The notes under the pieces were generated by a model. It searched no databases. It had not been told where the DNA came from and saw only the letters and a program-made list of their open reading frames with translations. Below are positions 21,362 to 30,623 of a DNA stretch of 64,000 bases, piece after piece (position 1 is the first letter of the stretch; every line of letters begins with the position of its first letter). Origin of the DNA: Symsagittifera roscoffensis (lineage: Eukaryota > Xenacoelomorpha > Acoela > Convolutidae); contig NC_087063.1 of assembly GCF_963678635.1 (NCBI RefSeq), forward strand, positions 41,058,759 to 41,122,758, in the 5' to 3' direction. The translations under genes were made by a program, and so were the position numbers.

Positions 21362-23163
21362 GCCGCCAACTTGGATCACTACACCGATCAAATTCCCACC
21401 CAACCAATCTTACCTCTCCAATCCCAATAATACCACTTTTTGCTTTTCCGCCACCCGACTTTTCACCTAGTAAGGTAACATCAGGCATGAATTCCGACAC
21501 TAATTCACACATCTCAGTTTTATATTCCATCTCACAACTCAATAACCCGAATATAGAAACCCCCGATGAATTTGCCGACTCAGAACCATCCCCATCCAAT
21601 AATTTTCATAACTCTTCTAATTTTTCTCAACCCCCTTTTCAACCCATATTATCCAATAACCCTGACCCAATCACTCCCACACCCTCTTATGCTTCCCAAG
21701 TTACCCCAACCTACTCCTCATACCATTCTGACCAATCATCTCATTCTCCAGACACCCCCCGAATCTCCCCAGAGCTAGATAATTTGATTACCCTTCAACA
21801 ACAACCCTACCACCTTAATACCCCAACCATAAACCAAATCTCCTCCACAATAAATTCATCCAACCCCCCTACCCCTACACCCTCTTCAAATTATACTGAA
21901 TCATTAGCACCATCATCCACATCAACTGAATCTTCACTCAACACTAATAGAGCTTACCGCACTTTTAAAAGAAAGTTCCCCAACCATCCTTTCCCAGCAA
22001 AACCAGGAACAGCCCGTGAATACATCAACCACCCCAAGCATACTAACACAAAAGAATTTTTAGCCATCACCTTACCCTCATTCCCACAATACACCTTAAA
22101 CACCCCCCACGACACTAACGAAACACGCAACTTTGTAGATGAATACGTTTTAATGCCCACTCTCTCTTGGACCTCATATTATCATTTTACTAACCCTCTT
22201 TGCTTACCTTTATCTAACACTCACATCGATATAGAGCGAAATACGGACATGCTATATCGACTCACTACACCACTAACCGCTAGACAATTTACTTACGTTG
22301 GATATAAAAAATCACTAAAAACACACACTGCACCTAGAGCTAACGAATATACACTCGAATACTATGATCACAACATCATCAGAGCTAACCAAGATCAATT
22401 CTTAGACGACGATCGCTTCGCTAATCCACAAATTACCGAGAAATTTTTCATCAAGACACCATATACATTCACACTAAACATCTTCGACCGAAAGTTTGAT
22501 CACATTATTTCAGAAGCACTAACAGACACACAAGCATACGAAAGTTTTAAAGAACGCTTCCAAATATTTTCACTAACCTTTCATTTCCTTGCACCACACG
22601 AAAGAGATTTACACTGCTCACACGATATTATGTTGCGCACTAAACAAACCCACACATATAGTTATTATCGCTTCATCCAAAATCACTTTGACCTACACAC
22701 ACCCTCTAGACAACCACACCATCGTTTTCAATTCATTAATTCCAAATACACTTCACCATTTTTCCTAAATTTCACATATTGTATTAAAGACACTAACCTC
22801 CATGGTATTCTTCGTAATTATGACCCCATAACCCAAATGTACATCTTCTGTCCCATCACCAAGACCTTCAACGCCGAAGAATCCCGACCCTTCCTTATCC
22901 CGCACGAGTTTGTACAACCTATAGAAATCCCAATTTTAGAATTCATCCACAACACTAAATTTAATCACAAATTATATAACTTAATCCAAAACACACCTTA
23001 TGAGTTTGCAGTAGGCACTGAAGAACTAACCACTATTAAGGCACTTCAATTGCTTTGGCCACTGCTTCAGACTAAAAATATCATCCGCATTCTAGCTAAA
23101 CTACTAACAACTTCAGAACTAATTCACGACATCTTCCCCCACGGTTTTTTCCCCGACGACTAA
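21358..23163 (+). CDS. ORF D, accessory protein of unknown function, copy 1
   Basis: 601 aa, starting at the ATGA that overlaps the envelope stop. Residues 1-200 are Pro/Ser/Asn-rich and look disordered. The rest looks folded, with Tyr- and Phe-rich blocks (SWTSYYHFTNPLCLPLSNTH, FTYVGYKKSLKT, YEFAVGTEELTTIKALQLL) and an acidic FFPDD end. There is no signal peptide or membrane span. Copy 2 (43557-45328) has the same protein with indels near its end. It has no resemblance I recognise. Its place after env suggests a retroviral-type accessory or regulatory protein, or a captured gene. Confidence 0.75.
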   Translation: MSRQLGSLHRSNSHPTNLTSPIPIIPLFAFPPPDFSPSKVTSGMNSDTNSHISVLYSISQLNNPNIETPDEFADSEPSPSNNFHNSSNFSQPPFQPILSNNPDPITPTPSYASQVTPTYSSYHSDQSSHSPDTPRISPELDNLITLQQQPYHLNTPTINQISSTINSSNPPTPTPSSNYTESLAPSSTSTESSLNTNRAYRTFKRKFPNHPFPAKPGTAREYINHPKHTNTKEFLAITLPSFPQYTLNTPHDTNETRNFVDEYVLMPTLSWTSYYHFTNPLCLPLSNTHIDIERNTDMLYRLTTPLTARQFTYVGYKKSLKTHTAPRANEYTLEYYDHNIIRANQDQFLDDDRFANPQITEKFFIKTPYTFTLNIFDRKFDHIISEALTDTQAYESFKERFQIFSLTFHFLAPHERDLHCSHDIMLRTKQTHTYSYYRFIQNHFDLHTPSRQPHHRFQFINSKYTSPFFLNFTYCIKDTNLHGILRNYDPITQMYIFCPITKTFNAEESRPFLIPHEFVQPIEIPILEFIHNTKFNHKLYNLIQNTPYEFAVGTEELTTIKALQLLWPLLQTKNIIRILAKLLTTSELIHDIFPHGFFPDD

Positions 23164-23166
23164 CAG

Positions 23167-23244
23167 GTAAGTATGAATTAAGTAAATATTACTAACTAAT
23201 TACAGTATTAAAAACTCACCATTCTTTATTCATGTTTTCCTTAG
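23167..23244 (+). other. Predicted 78-bp intron in the 3' region, copy 1
   Basis: The donor CAG|GTAAGTAT begins three bases after the ORF D stop. A perfect TACTAAC branch-like word follows, then a pyrimidine-rich tract and a TTCCTTAG acceptor. Copy 2 keeps donor, branch-like ACTAAC and acceptor in a 70-bp version (45332-45401) although the interior differs. A second possible acceptor in copy 1, AATTACAG, is not kept. Confidence 0.55.
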
Positions 23245-24780
23245 ATTTTTAGCTTTCATCCGACAATCACCTACAAAAACCACAAAAGAAACAATAAAAA
23301 TCACAATTTTCATCAAACAATTTTAAAATTCTATTAATCTCTTACACTTATAAATTTCTAAATTTAATATCAATGCAGTAAATTCATCTATAATATTTTC
23401 CCCCAAAGCAGTAAATCTAATTATGATGAAAATTTGTATCTTAATATTCCCCCATGACTAGCAGTAAATTTCTAAATTCTATGTAGTAAATTAAATAAAT
23501 GCAAATGCAGTACTAACCTTTTGGAATTTTCATTTATTCGCACAGAAATTCTATCCACACTCGCACAGCTCGCCCACGAAGAATTGTTTAAAATAATGAA
23601 TTTCAGTTTCAAGTTTTCACACTCAACAATTCTAACATAAAATAACATGTTTCAAATTTTCCTTTAACCCGGTTGGAAAGGAATCACATACTAAACAAAA
23701 CTAACCAACGCAGCTTACTAAATACCACAAATCATAGAATAACAGCATGACTTAGAAAAGGAAACCAACGGTACCCAAACCGGATTAACCCAGTTTAAAA
23801 CTGGATAATTTATTCTTTTGAAGACTATTACAAAGTCTTAGAAAGAAATAATAAAACACAAAAAAGTCGAAAGACAAACCCATACCACAAACAATTTGCT
23901 TTTTGGAAAAAGTACATAACCAACAAGACATAAGTAAGACCACAACAAACCCAACATAAAACGTTGTCACATAACAGGACCCCTCACAAAAACCGCATGA
24001 AATCATACTCCCACTCCTGGCCTAACCCACCAGGAAGGACGTCCTGAGCATGCTCTATAGCCGGCCTAACCCACCGCGCTACATCCACGCTTTGTGACCA
24101 CACCTCTATTTTTAATAAGAGCTACTCAAGGGTGAGTAACTCTTCAAAATAACCGAACTAAAACAAAAAGCTTTTGTGAAAACAACTAACTAAAATCATT
24201 ATTAAAAAATATTAAACTAATAAAAGTTTTATAAAATGTAAAATCACATGATGCAATATATAGATCAGAATACAACACCAAGGACGAACATCAAAAGACA
24301 AGACGACCCCACTACACTCGAGAGAGAATGACCAACTACAATCGATATGCCGCTCACAATCACAACTCAAAGGATTTAGAGTACGACTTGACCTCGCAGA
24401 AAAGGACTTCATTGAACTAGACCAATGACCACCTCGATGTTCAAGTATACGTACAGATCCGAGTAACCAGGCATCCCCTCCACGCACAATCTCCACGCCA
24501 TTCCCAAGCTAGATCAGACACAAAAGAAGTTCTCCACGAAGAACAGAAAAACCTGACATAGCCAACCATTCTGAAATCAGATTTGAGTTTGTTGCGAAGA
24601 CTTAGTCGTTGTCACAAGAAGAACACAACGTCTTATGTCTCTAACTCCAGCTTCCTGGAACTTCCCTAACAAAAGAGGAAACGGAGGAAAATTATGATGT
24701 TCGCCAAAAACAAACGTCCATCATCCATCCTTCGAATTGCAGAAGAACTATTCTAAAAAACTCTGTAAAACCCGGATGGG
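23245..24780 (+). other. 3' noncoding region of copy 1
   Basis: About 1.5 kb without convincing coding frames, alignable with 45402-46903. It contains an inverted repeat CCAGTTTAAAACTGG (near 23792). It also contains a GC-richer block (24020-24100) with palindromes GGACGTCC and GAGCATGCTC whose minus strand resembles a tRNA A-box region. The stretch ends with AAACCCGGATGGG directly before the LTR, the likely but atypical polypurine primer site. Confidence 0.5.
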
Positions 24781-25190
24781 TGGAACCTGATCTAAACTAC
24801 ATTTTATGATTGGATAAATTAAATGTTTTACCAATGTAAAGTATTTAATATTAACCAATCATGATCCATCTAACTAACAACCCACTTATTTGTAAGTGCT
24901 GAAGTTACTTGTAATTTCAGCACCAGAGAGATTTGAATTTAACTTAGAAATTAGTTGGACTCTCCCGAGCACTTCAGCAGCCGCAATAAACCAGTATACC
25001 CTAGATCTATTGAGCCTAGCAGAGACTAGTTAAACAACCTGAGACTAGATAGTATAAGAGTAAGATTAGGATCGGTATTAGACTAAGAAGTTGCACGAAT
25101 CTATCCGGCCGAAAATAAGATAGCGTGACGAGCAGACGGTGTACCCTATCCGAAATTACTCTATGAGTTAACCACATCGGTCCTAACTCA
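24781..25190 (+). repeat. 3' LTR, copy 1
   Basis: 410 bp, by eye identical to the 5' LTR. The last CA is followed by the ATAC target duplication and the rest of lipocalin exon 2. Confidence 0.92.
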
Positions 25191-25194
25191 ATAC

Positions 25195-25229
25195 TGTGTT
25201 TGGGAGATATGAATACGCCGCCATTTACT
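25195..25229 (+). CDS. Lipocalin gene A, exon 2, 3' part after the retroelement
   Basis: Directly continues the frame broken at 10062, encoding TVFGRYEYAAIY when joined across the duplicated ATAC, against HGVFESAAIY in gene B. The donor is TACT|GTGAGT, in the same phase and at the same residue as the gene B donor TACT|GTAATT. Confidence 0.8.
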
Positions 25230-26140
25230 GTGAGTCTTCAACCAGATTGGTTTATTGGGATAATTCGGGGCTCTTTTTCACTTTCCCCTCATATTTCAAT
25301 TTCAGTTGTTAAAGCCATGATAACATGTAAGACAACTAAGAAAATGGGAATTTTGAAATGCTGCGGGGAAAGCTGAAAAGAACCTACTTCGATTAATTGG
25401 GGTTCTTTTCAATTAGTAATATCAAATCATTATAATCATTTTTTGAGCGGGGAACGTCCCCTTTCTCGGGGACTCGACCCGCTGACTTTTAAAAGGGTCC
25501 CCCATGTGGTACTATTTTAGTACATTCGTTTTGGCCGACCAACCCTAAAAACTTTTCTAAGGGAGTCTTTGGTGCCAGTATATACTAACTTTGATAAGAA
25601 CGCGCCGAAAAACGAAAACTTTCCAAAAAGGGCATCTAAACATCTTTTTTGGCCTGTTTGTTTAAATTCTAAACCCCATTAATTTTTTTTTTGAAATCTA
25701 CAGTGCTGATTATAATTATCCGGACAAAACGCACAAAGTTTGAAATTTCAAAAGTGTTTTTCTTAAGCTGGGTTAAGATTAGACCAAAATGAAGAGAAAA
25801 AAAATAGCTTAGAATTTCACCATAATTAATATGGTGCAATTTTTTCCTCGAAATTTTTAACCAAAATTTTGCCCCAAAGTTTTATCAAAAGAAGCATATT
25901 ACACCACCCAACACAGTTTTAGAAGGTTAAGACTTCCGTGACGTCACGCGTTTAGCCACAACTGCATGCGTCGTAACAACAACTCGTAAAACAACTGTAA
26001 AAATAGAAAATAGAAAAGATGGGGGAAGAGATTGGAAAAGAACCTGGTTTGGGAGAGCTCAAAAAATCAATTTGCTCGACCTAAAATATTTGAATGTTAT
26101 CTATTGAACAGCTACAATAGTTGACTATCGATTTTTTCAG
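25230..26140 (+). other. Intron 2 of lipocalin gene A
   Basis: Bounded by GTGAGT and ATTTTTTCAG. It contains a short Z-like inverted-end element (25267-25393, GGCTCTTTTTCA...GCTGAAAAGAACC), a family X fragment (about 25448-25690), and an X/Z-derived tail around 25912-26087. Confidence 0.65.
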
Positions 26141-26289
26141 CTCGGACTGATACACTTGCCGACGAAGTATTTGACATGCTGAAGGGGAAGCTGGAAGACA
26201 TTGGATCAGACATGTCAAAGTTCAGAGAGCCACAACACGAAGGATGTCCGACCGAGAACAAAACTGAATTAAGCGCAGCTGAAATTTGA
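26141..26289 (+). CDS. Lipocalin gene A, exon 3 (C-terminus)
   Basis: Encodes an RTDTLADEVFDMLKGKLEDI helix-like segment, SDMSKFREPQHEGCP and a short tail ending TGA. The layout matches the apolipoprotein D C-terminus, where a helix is followed by a conserved Cys-Pro near the end, and it aligns with gene B exon 3 (RTETLPRQVIHMLKAQLAQL, HIGCPQF). It is about ten residues longer than gene B. In this allele it is cut off from exon 1 by the retroelement stop. Confidence 0.8.
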
Positions 26290-26440
26290 GAGCAGAGCAG
26301 GAAAAAATTGATCAGTAGCAAGTTACAAAAAATAGACCACCTAGCGCAACAATACGAGAGATTACGATGGATATGAATACTACTATTTTAAGTTCGTACG
26401 ATGTAAGCTTCAATAATTCATATTTAATAATAACACAAGC

Positions 26441-26446
26441 AATAAA
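26441..26446 (+). promoter_or_regulatory. Polyadenylation signal AATAAA of lipocalin gene A
   Basis: AATAAA lies 152 bp past the gene A stop codon in otherwise non-coding sequence. Confidence 0.55.
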
Positions 26447-26449
26447 GTT

Positions 26450-28489
26450 CTAAATTGCATTTTCGGCAAGTAGCACAGAATATTTTGACCACAGATTGGA
26501 AAAAAAAATAGAAAAAAGTCAAGTCAAAACTTAATGGTAAAATGAGAGGGTAAAAGAGAAAAGGTTCAATAATCGCACAAAAATTACGGTATTCATGACT
26601 CAGGAAACAGTTACAGCCCGGGTTGAAGTCACAGAGAAAATCAGTACTTCTCCAGTAATGTTTTAGAAAAATATCATTTCTGCATCAAAAATTGTATAAA
26701 AAAATATCAAAAATGTTTAAAATCACCGTAATGTTATAGTTGATTGCTGTCGCTGATAATAGATCTATGATTGATGTTGTAAAACCAGAAAAAACGAGTC
26801 GCAGTTATTCCTTCCGACAAGTTTTTACGCTTGAGTTGAGACACTGAATCGAGAAGGAGAATTGAGACACTCATAAAGTCTTTTTTGTGGTAAAAATTAC
26901 CCGAGCCTGTTTCTCATGAGAAAAAAAAAATGAAACCAAAAATTTGAGAAAATTTGAGCTTATTTTTAGCTGTGGGGCATGAATCAAATTTTTTTTAAAA
27001 TTGTTTTTTTTTTCTCCATATTTCAACCAAAAATAGCCGTGTTACCAGGCAAATTTAGTTGCTCAACCCTTAGTTGCTCAACCCTTTGTGCATCAAATTT
27101 TAAAAAAGTGTTTCTTTTCCATATTCTTACACAAAAATTACCGTGTTTGCAAGCAAATTCAGTTGCTCAAGCCTGTAAACTACTACTAACGCTAACCAAT
27201 TTAAATAACGCTAATTTTTGCAGATATATTTTTTACTGATAACCTCGTTTCAACTGCTTTTCAAAGCTAATTTAAAAAACGATGGCTGAAAAATTAATAA
27301 AGTAATAAAAAGTAATCAGAAGCCAAGGTTTCGGTGCCAAGTTATTGTTCCGACTTTCGATACGAAAGTAACGGAATATTTGTGCTCGGGGTGGGTTTTT
27401 TTTTCTTCAGACAAATTTCGACTTTTTAACTAGCCATTTTTGACAGAACTTTTTTATATCATTCAAAAGGTATTGTTATCCTAAGCTTAAATTTGAAAAG
27501 ATATTTCACCTGTGATTATTTTTCGTAAAGTTATGAGGGTTTAAAGATTGCCATTTTGGCCATTTTGACCAATTTGGGACAATTAACGCGCGATATAATG
27601 CGCGCTATTAACGCGTAAACGGAGATTTAATCCGTCTTATAAATCGTTCCAAATTGGTTGAACGAAGCTTATTTGCCATAATTGATTTGTTACAAGGAAC
27701 GTAATCTATCTTTTTGTAATTTATATGGCGTGTGGGGGGATGATTTTCATAAAATTTTCAAATTTAAAAAAAAAAATTTTAATTTTATTTTATTTCATTT
27801 AGTTTTTTTATGTTATTACTGCTGCTCCATAAACCTAAAAGGCAGTCGGGACATTCAGGGCTTCGCCCTGATGCGAGCAGTCTTGTTTTAAATTCTGTTA
27901 ATTTAGTATTTGGAACTTGGGTTCAATTCCGCCTGAAATTTTTGGTGGCTGAATTGATTGGATACTTTAATTGAATTGTCTGAGTTTTGTTTCGGCCTCA
28001 CTGCTGAGGGCTACATTGTCCGGAATTTGAGGTTAGAAACTGTTAAGCAGCCTTGAAAGAGTAACGGTGCAATATTTGCTTTTTGTTTGATATGCAGAGA
28101 GGTCTTATACTCTTGAGTGGCTTTTAACTCAGCCTTGCGAAGGTAGATGAATATGAAACCAATTACTCTGATGTTGGTTTCATATTCATCTGCCCTGAAA
28201 GCTGCAATAATATTTCCGAGGTGAGCCTTGATTGTTACTACAAACCTATCAAAATGCTTAAAGCAAAAATTGACATAATTGATATCTTACTGAAAACTAT
28301 AGTCAAAGGTTAACAGATTTTTACTAGTTTTAAAACTTCAAAAGCTAGTTAATTTCAAATTTAAGAACGCAGATTTAAAATCTGCCAACTCTTACAGATG
28401 AAATGGTAGAAACGTAGTTCAGACTCTTATATAGGTCGTAATTTTTTTTCTCGTTTTTTGTTTGGAAAAGTCTTAAGATGCTCAAATAG
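26450..28489. other. Intergenic, no gene recognised
   Basis: AT-rich sequence. A family V copy ends at 27842-27889. Short GC-rich palindromic words (AACGCGCG...GCGCGC) occur at 27588-27620. A near-repeat of GTTGCTCAACCCTT occurs twice at about 27057-27085. I see no exon with homology. Confidence 0.5.
27842..27889 (+). repeat. Family V hairpin end, copy 2
   Basis: GCAGTC, a perfect stem TCAGGGC/GCCCTGA with a TTC loop, and GCGAGCAGTCTTGTTTT. This is the best-preserved of three copies (also 1457-1506 and 49239-49286). Confidence 0.55.
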
Positions 28490-28493
28490 CAAG

Positions 28494-28903
28494 TGGAACC
28501 TGATCTAAACTACATTTTATGATTGGATAAATTAGATATTTTACCACTGTAAAGTATTTAATATTAACCAATCATGATCCATCTAACTAACAACCCACTT
28601 ATTTGTAAGTGCTGAAATTACTTGTAATTTCAGCACCAGAGAGATTTGAATTTAACTTAGAAATTAGTTGCCTCTCCAAGAGAACTTCAGCAGTTGCAAT
28701 AAGCCAGTATACTCTAGACCTATTGAGCCTAGCAGAGACTAGTTAAACACCCTGAGACTAGTAGATATAAGAGTAAGATTAGGATCGGTATTAGACTAAG
28801 AAGTTGCACGAATCTATCCGGCCGAAAATAAGATAGCGTGACGAGCAGACGGTGTACCCTATCCGAAATTACTCTATGAGTTAACCACCTCGGTTCTAAC
28901 TCA
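28494..28903 (+). repeat. 5' LTR, copy 2
   Basis: 410 bp. The palindrome here is a perfect 13-bp stem (GTGCTGAAATTAC, TT, GTAATTTCAGCAC). It differs from its 3' partner in the stretches after AATTAGTTG and around CAGTTGCAATAAG (AATAAA in the 3' LTR). Confidence 0.92.
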
Positions 28904-29224
28904 TCTGGTGCGACCATAAGTCTCGAACAAGACCTTAATAGCTTAGAATTAACCAAAAATGGATTAGAAATTAGACAAAACATTTTTAAAATGTTACACG
29001 ACGATAATTTAATCGAAATGTCTCTACGACTCAATAGATCAAAGCCAATATTCCGAACGATAAGAGAACTACCCGGAATTGGAAGAAGACCTCGAACCAG
29101 AGACGACATACGACAAAGTAGAAACTTACCAAATAGTTATATGATAGTAAGGCAAAAGCCAACACAAACTTTTATATTTATAATCTTATTAGCAATGAAT
29201 TTAGATTTTCATTTGCAAACTTAA
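28880..29224 (+). CDS. Leader open frame running from U5 through the PBS
   Basis: The frame opens inside the LTR and runs through the PBS to TAA at 29222. The first Met is at 28991, giving 77 aa (MLHDDNLIEMSLRLNRSKPI..., then a basic RELPGIGRRPRTRDD). A possible splice donor ATA|GTAAGG lies near 29148. It may be a 5' exon that supplies the AUG and a leader peptide for spliced messages, or it may be chance. No second copy is available, because copy 1 deletes this part. Confidence 0.3.
   Translation, partial: VNHLGSNSSGATISLEQDLNSLELTKNGLEIRQNIFKMLHDDNLIEMSLRLNRSKPIFRTIRELPGIGRRPRTRDDIRQSRNLPNSYMIVRQKPTQTFIFIILLAMNLDFHLQT
28906..28916 (+). other. Primer-binding site, copy 2
   Basis: TGGTGCGACCA, the same as in copy 1 and two bases after the LTR. 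Confidence 0.75.
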
Positions 29225-30155
29225 ATCTTGAAGTCAATCTTCATGATCATTTCAGGCGCTAAACAAAATATTAATATACAATAACGATTGATAAAAAGAT
29301 CTCAGATCGTTCTCCTAAAATTCTGCAGTATTCTATAAAACATATTTGGAAAATATTTATTGAAAATCAAAACAAAAATTAGTAGCATGACAGTAAACTG
29401 TTAGTAATCATAAATTATCCAATTGTCCCAGCTTCATCACCTAAAACATAACAGCAATCATAATTTCACTAATATCTTTAAAACACTAAATATTTTCCTT
29501 AAACAAATTTAAACCATTTTAAACTTAAATTCACTTAATTTTCAAATCAGATCATCAAGGCTGATCCTTGGATCTTAATTCATTTTCTATTCAGTTAAAA
29601 TTTAAACTTGATCATCAAGGCCTATCCTTGGATCAAAAAGAACAATTTTGTTCTCACCCAATCACTTAGCTAGTGTCTAACGACCTCAAACGTCGATTCA
29701 CTATCCAACCCTTTCAAAAAAAAAACCCAAGACTAATAGAAATTTTTCAACAAAACTAACCATTCAAATTAGGATAAACAGTGAAAAACTTCGGTTATTC
29801 ATCCTTCACTTGAACCCTCCTCTTATCAAGACCCAGGATAAATCGTAGACTTAGTAAGTTTAAAATAGTATCTAACGAACTACTCGCGTTCTAATTATAC
29901 CTGAACCTTGTGGATCGATTTACTATTCTCCAACCCTTGAACACAATCACTACCCCTAAGTAAGATTAAGTAAGTTAACACCTTAGCTTATACTAGCCAC
30001 GAGAAAGTAAAAATCATTCTTCGGAATCGATATACTTTTCTCTCCAACCCTGAACAAATAGACCCAGGTTAAGCTAACCAAAAAATCGTAAGGACTAACA
30101 ATTTAAGAAAATAGAAATCATCTAACAACTTTTTGCATCCGTCATCCTAAACCTT
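29225..30155 (+). other. Structured 5' leader of copy 2
   Basis: Non-coding leader before ORF A. Two near-identical hairpins (GATCATCAAGG...CCTTGGATC) sit at 29550-29574 and 29610-29634, exactly 60 bp apart. After them come three diverged repeats built on TAGTRTCTAACGA and TCTCCAACCCT words (about 29670, 29870, 29990). Packaging, export or internal translation signals are possible roles. Confidence 0.45.
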
Positions 30156-30623
30156 ATGTCATTTAAAAATCTAGGAAACAAACAAACAATCGTTTTGCCC
30201 AACTGTGAAATACAAAACAAAAAATACGACCTTGTAATCACACCTCACACACAAACAGTTGGATATATTAGAACAAAACGACAAACACTAAAAAGAAAAA
30301 TAATAACTAAACAAAGACAAATAACACGAAAAAGATTTTCCAAAAATAGAAACGCATTTTCAGAATCAGAAGCCAGCAATTTAGACGAACTCTATAAATT
30401 AAAAGAATCTATAGATAAAAATTGCCCCATACACGATCAATTATATTTTTCTGACTCAGAAACAACTTCAAATTCATCAAAAAGAGGAAAAAGACGAATA
30501 AAAAAGCAATATAAACACAAACCAGTACATTTATACAACTGGAATCAACCAATTAGACACATCGAAAATTACCTATTAACAGTCATTAAACGAAAAAATG
30601 AGCCAAACACACACTCCAAGTGA
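30156..30623 (+). CDS. ORF A, basic accessory protein
   Basis: 155 aa. It has a long Arg/Lys-rich segment at about residues 39-66 (RTKRQTLKRKIITKQRQITR onward), a Ser/Glu/Asp-rich middle, and a second basic patch at about 110-123 (KRGKRRIKKQYKHK). No membrane span. The basic patches look like nuclear-localisation or RNA-binding motifs, as in Rev/Rex-type regulators, but this is analogy only. Its last 26 nt overlap the start of ORF B in another frame. Present only in copy 2. Confidence 0.55.
   Translation: MSFKNLGNKQTIVLPNCEIQNKKYDLVITPHTQTVGYIRTKRQTLKRKIITKQRQITRKRFSKNRNAFSESEASNLDELYKLKESIDKNCPIHDQLYFSDSETTSNSSKRGKRRIKKQYKHKPVHLYNWNQPIRHIENYLLTVIKRKNEPNTHSK

Larger units (their letters stand above)
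10063..25190 (+). mobile_element. Complex Ty3/gypsy-type LTR retroelement, copy 1 (15.1 kb)
   Basis: Bounded by 410-bp direct LTRs starting TGGAACC and ending AACTCA, with a 4-bp duplication ATAC at 10059-10062 and 25191-25194. Gene order is PBS, truncated gag, protease, RT, RNase H, integrase, E1, E2, ORF C, envelope-like, ORF D, 3' intron, LTR. It lacks 3.8 kb present in copy 2. Apart from that deletion, one nonsense codon in pol and a frameshift in E1, the frames are intact, so it is young. It cannot supply full-length Gag, so its insertion probably used proteins from another copy, unless the lesions arose afterwards. Confidence 0.9.
5210..26289 (+). pseudogene. Apolipoprotein D-like lipocalin gene A, disrupted by an LTR retroelement
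   Basis: Three coding exons are read: 5210-5462, 9867-10062 plus 25195-25229, and 26141-26289. Without the insert they sum to 633 nt (210 aa), with phase-1 introns at the same places as in paralogue gene B. The product would be a secreted small-molecule-binding beta-barrel. Retroelement copy 1 (10063-25190) sits in exon 2 with an ATAC target duplication. Translation entering the LTR meets TGA after two codons, so this allele can make only about 152 residues. The last strand, the C-terminal segment and the final GCP cysteine are lost. The LTRs look identical, so the break is recent and may be polymorphic. Exon assignment rests on the paralogue and on intact splice signals. Confidence 0.85.

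Noticed and set aside
28140..28190. Inverted repeat GATGAATATGAAACCA / TGGTTTCATATTCATC near 28145-28190, as a possible small-RNA hairpin
   Set aside because: A good stem exists, but it is a single occurrence, with no promoter or conservation to support an RNA gene.
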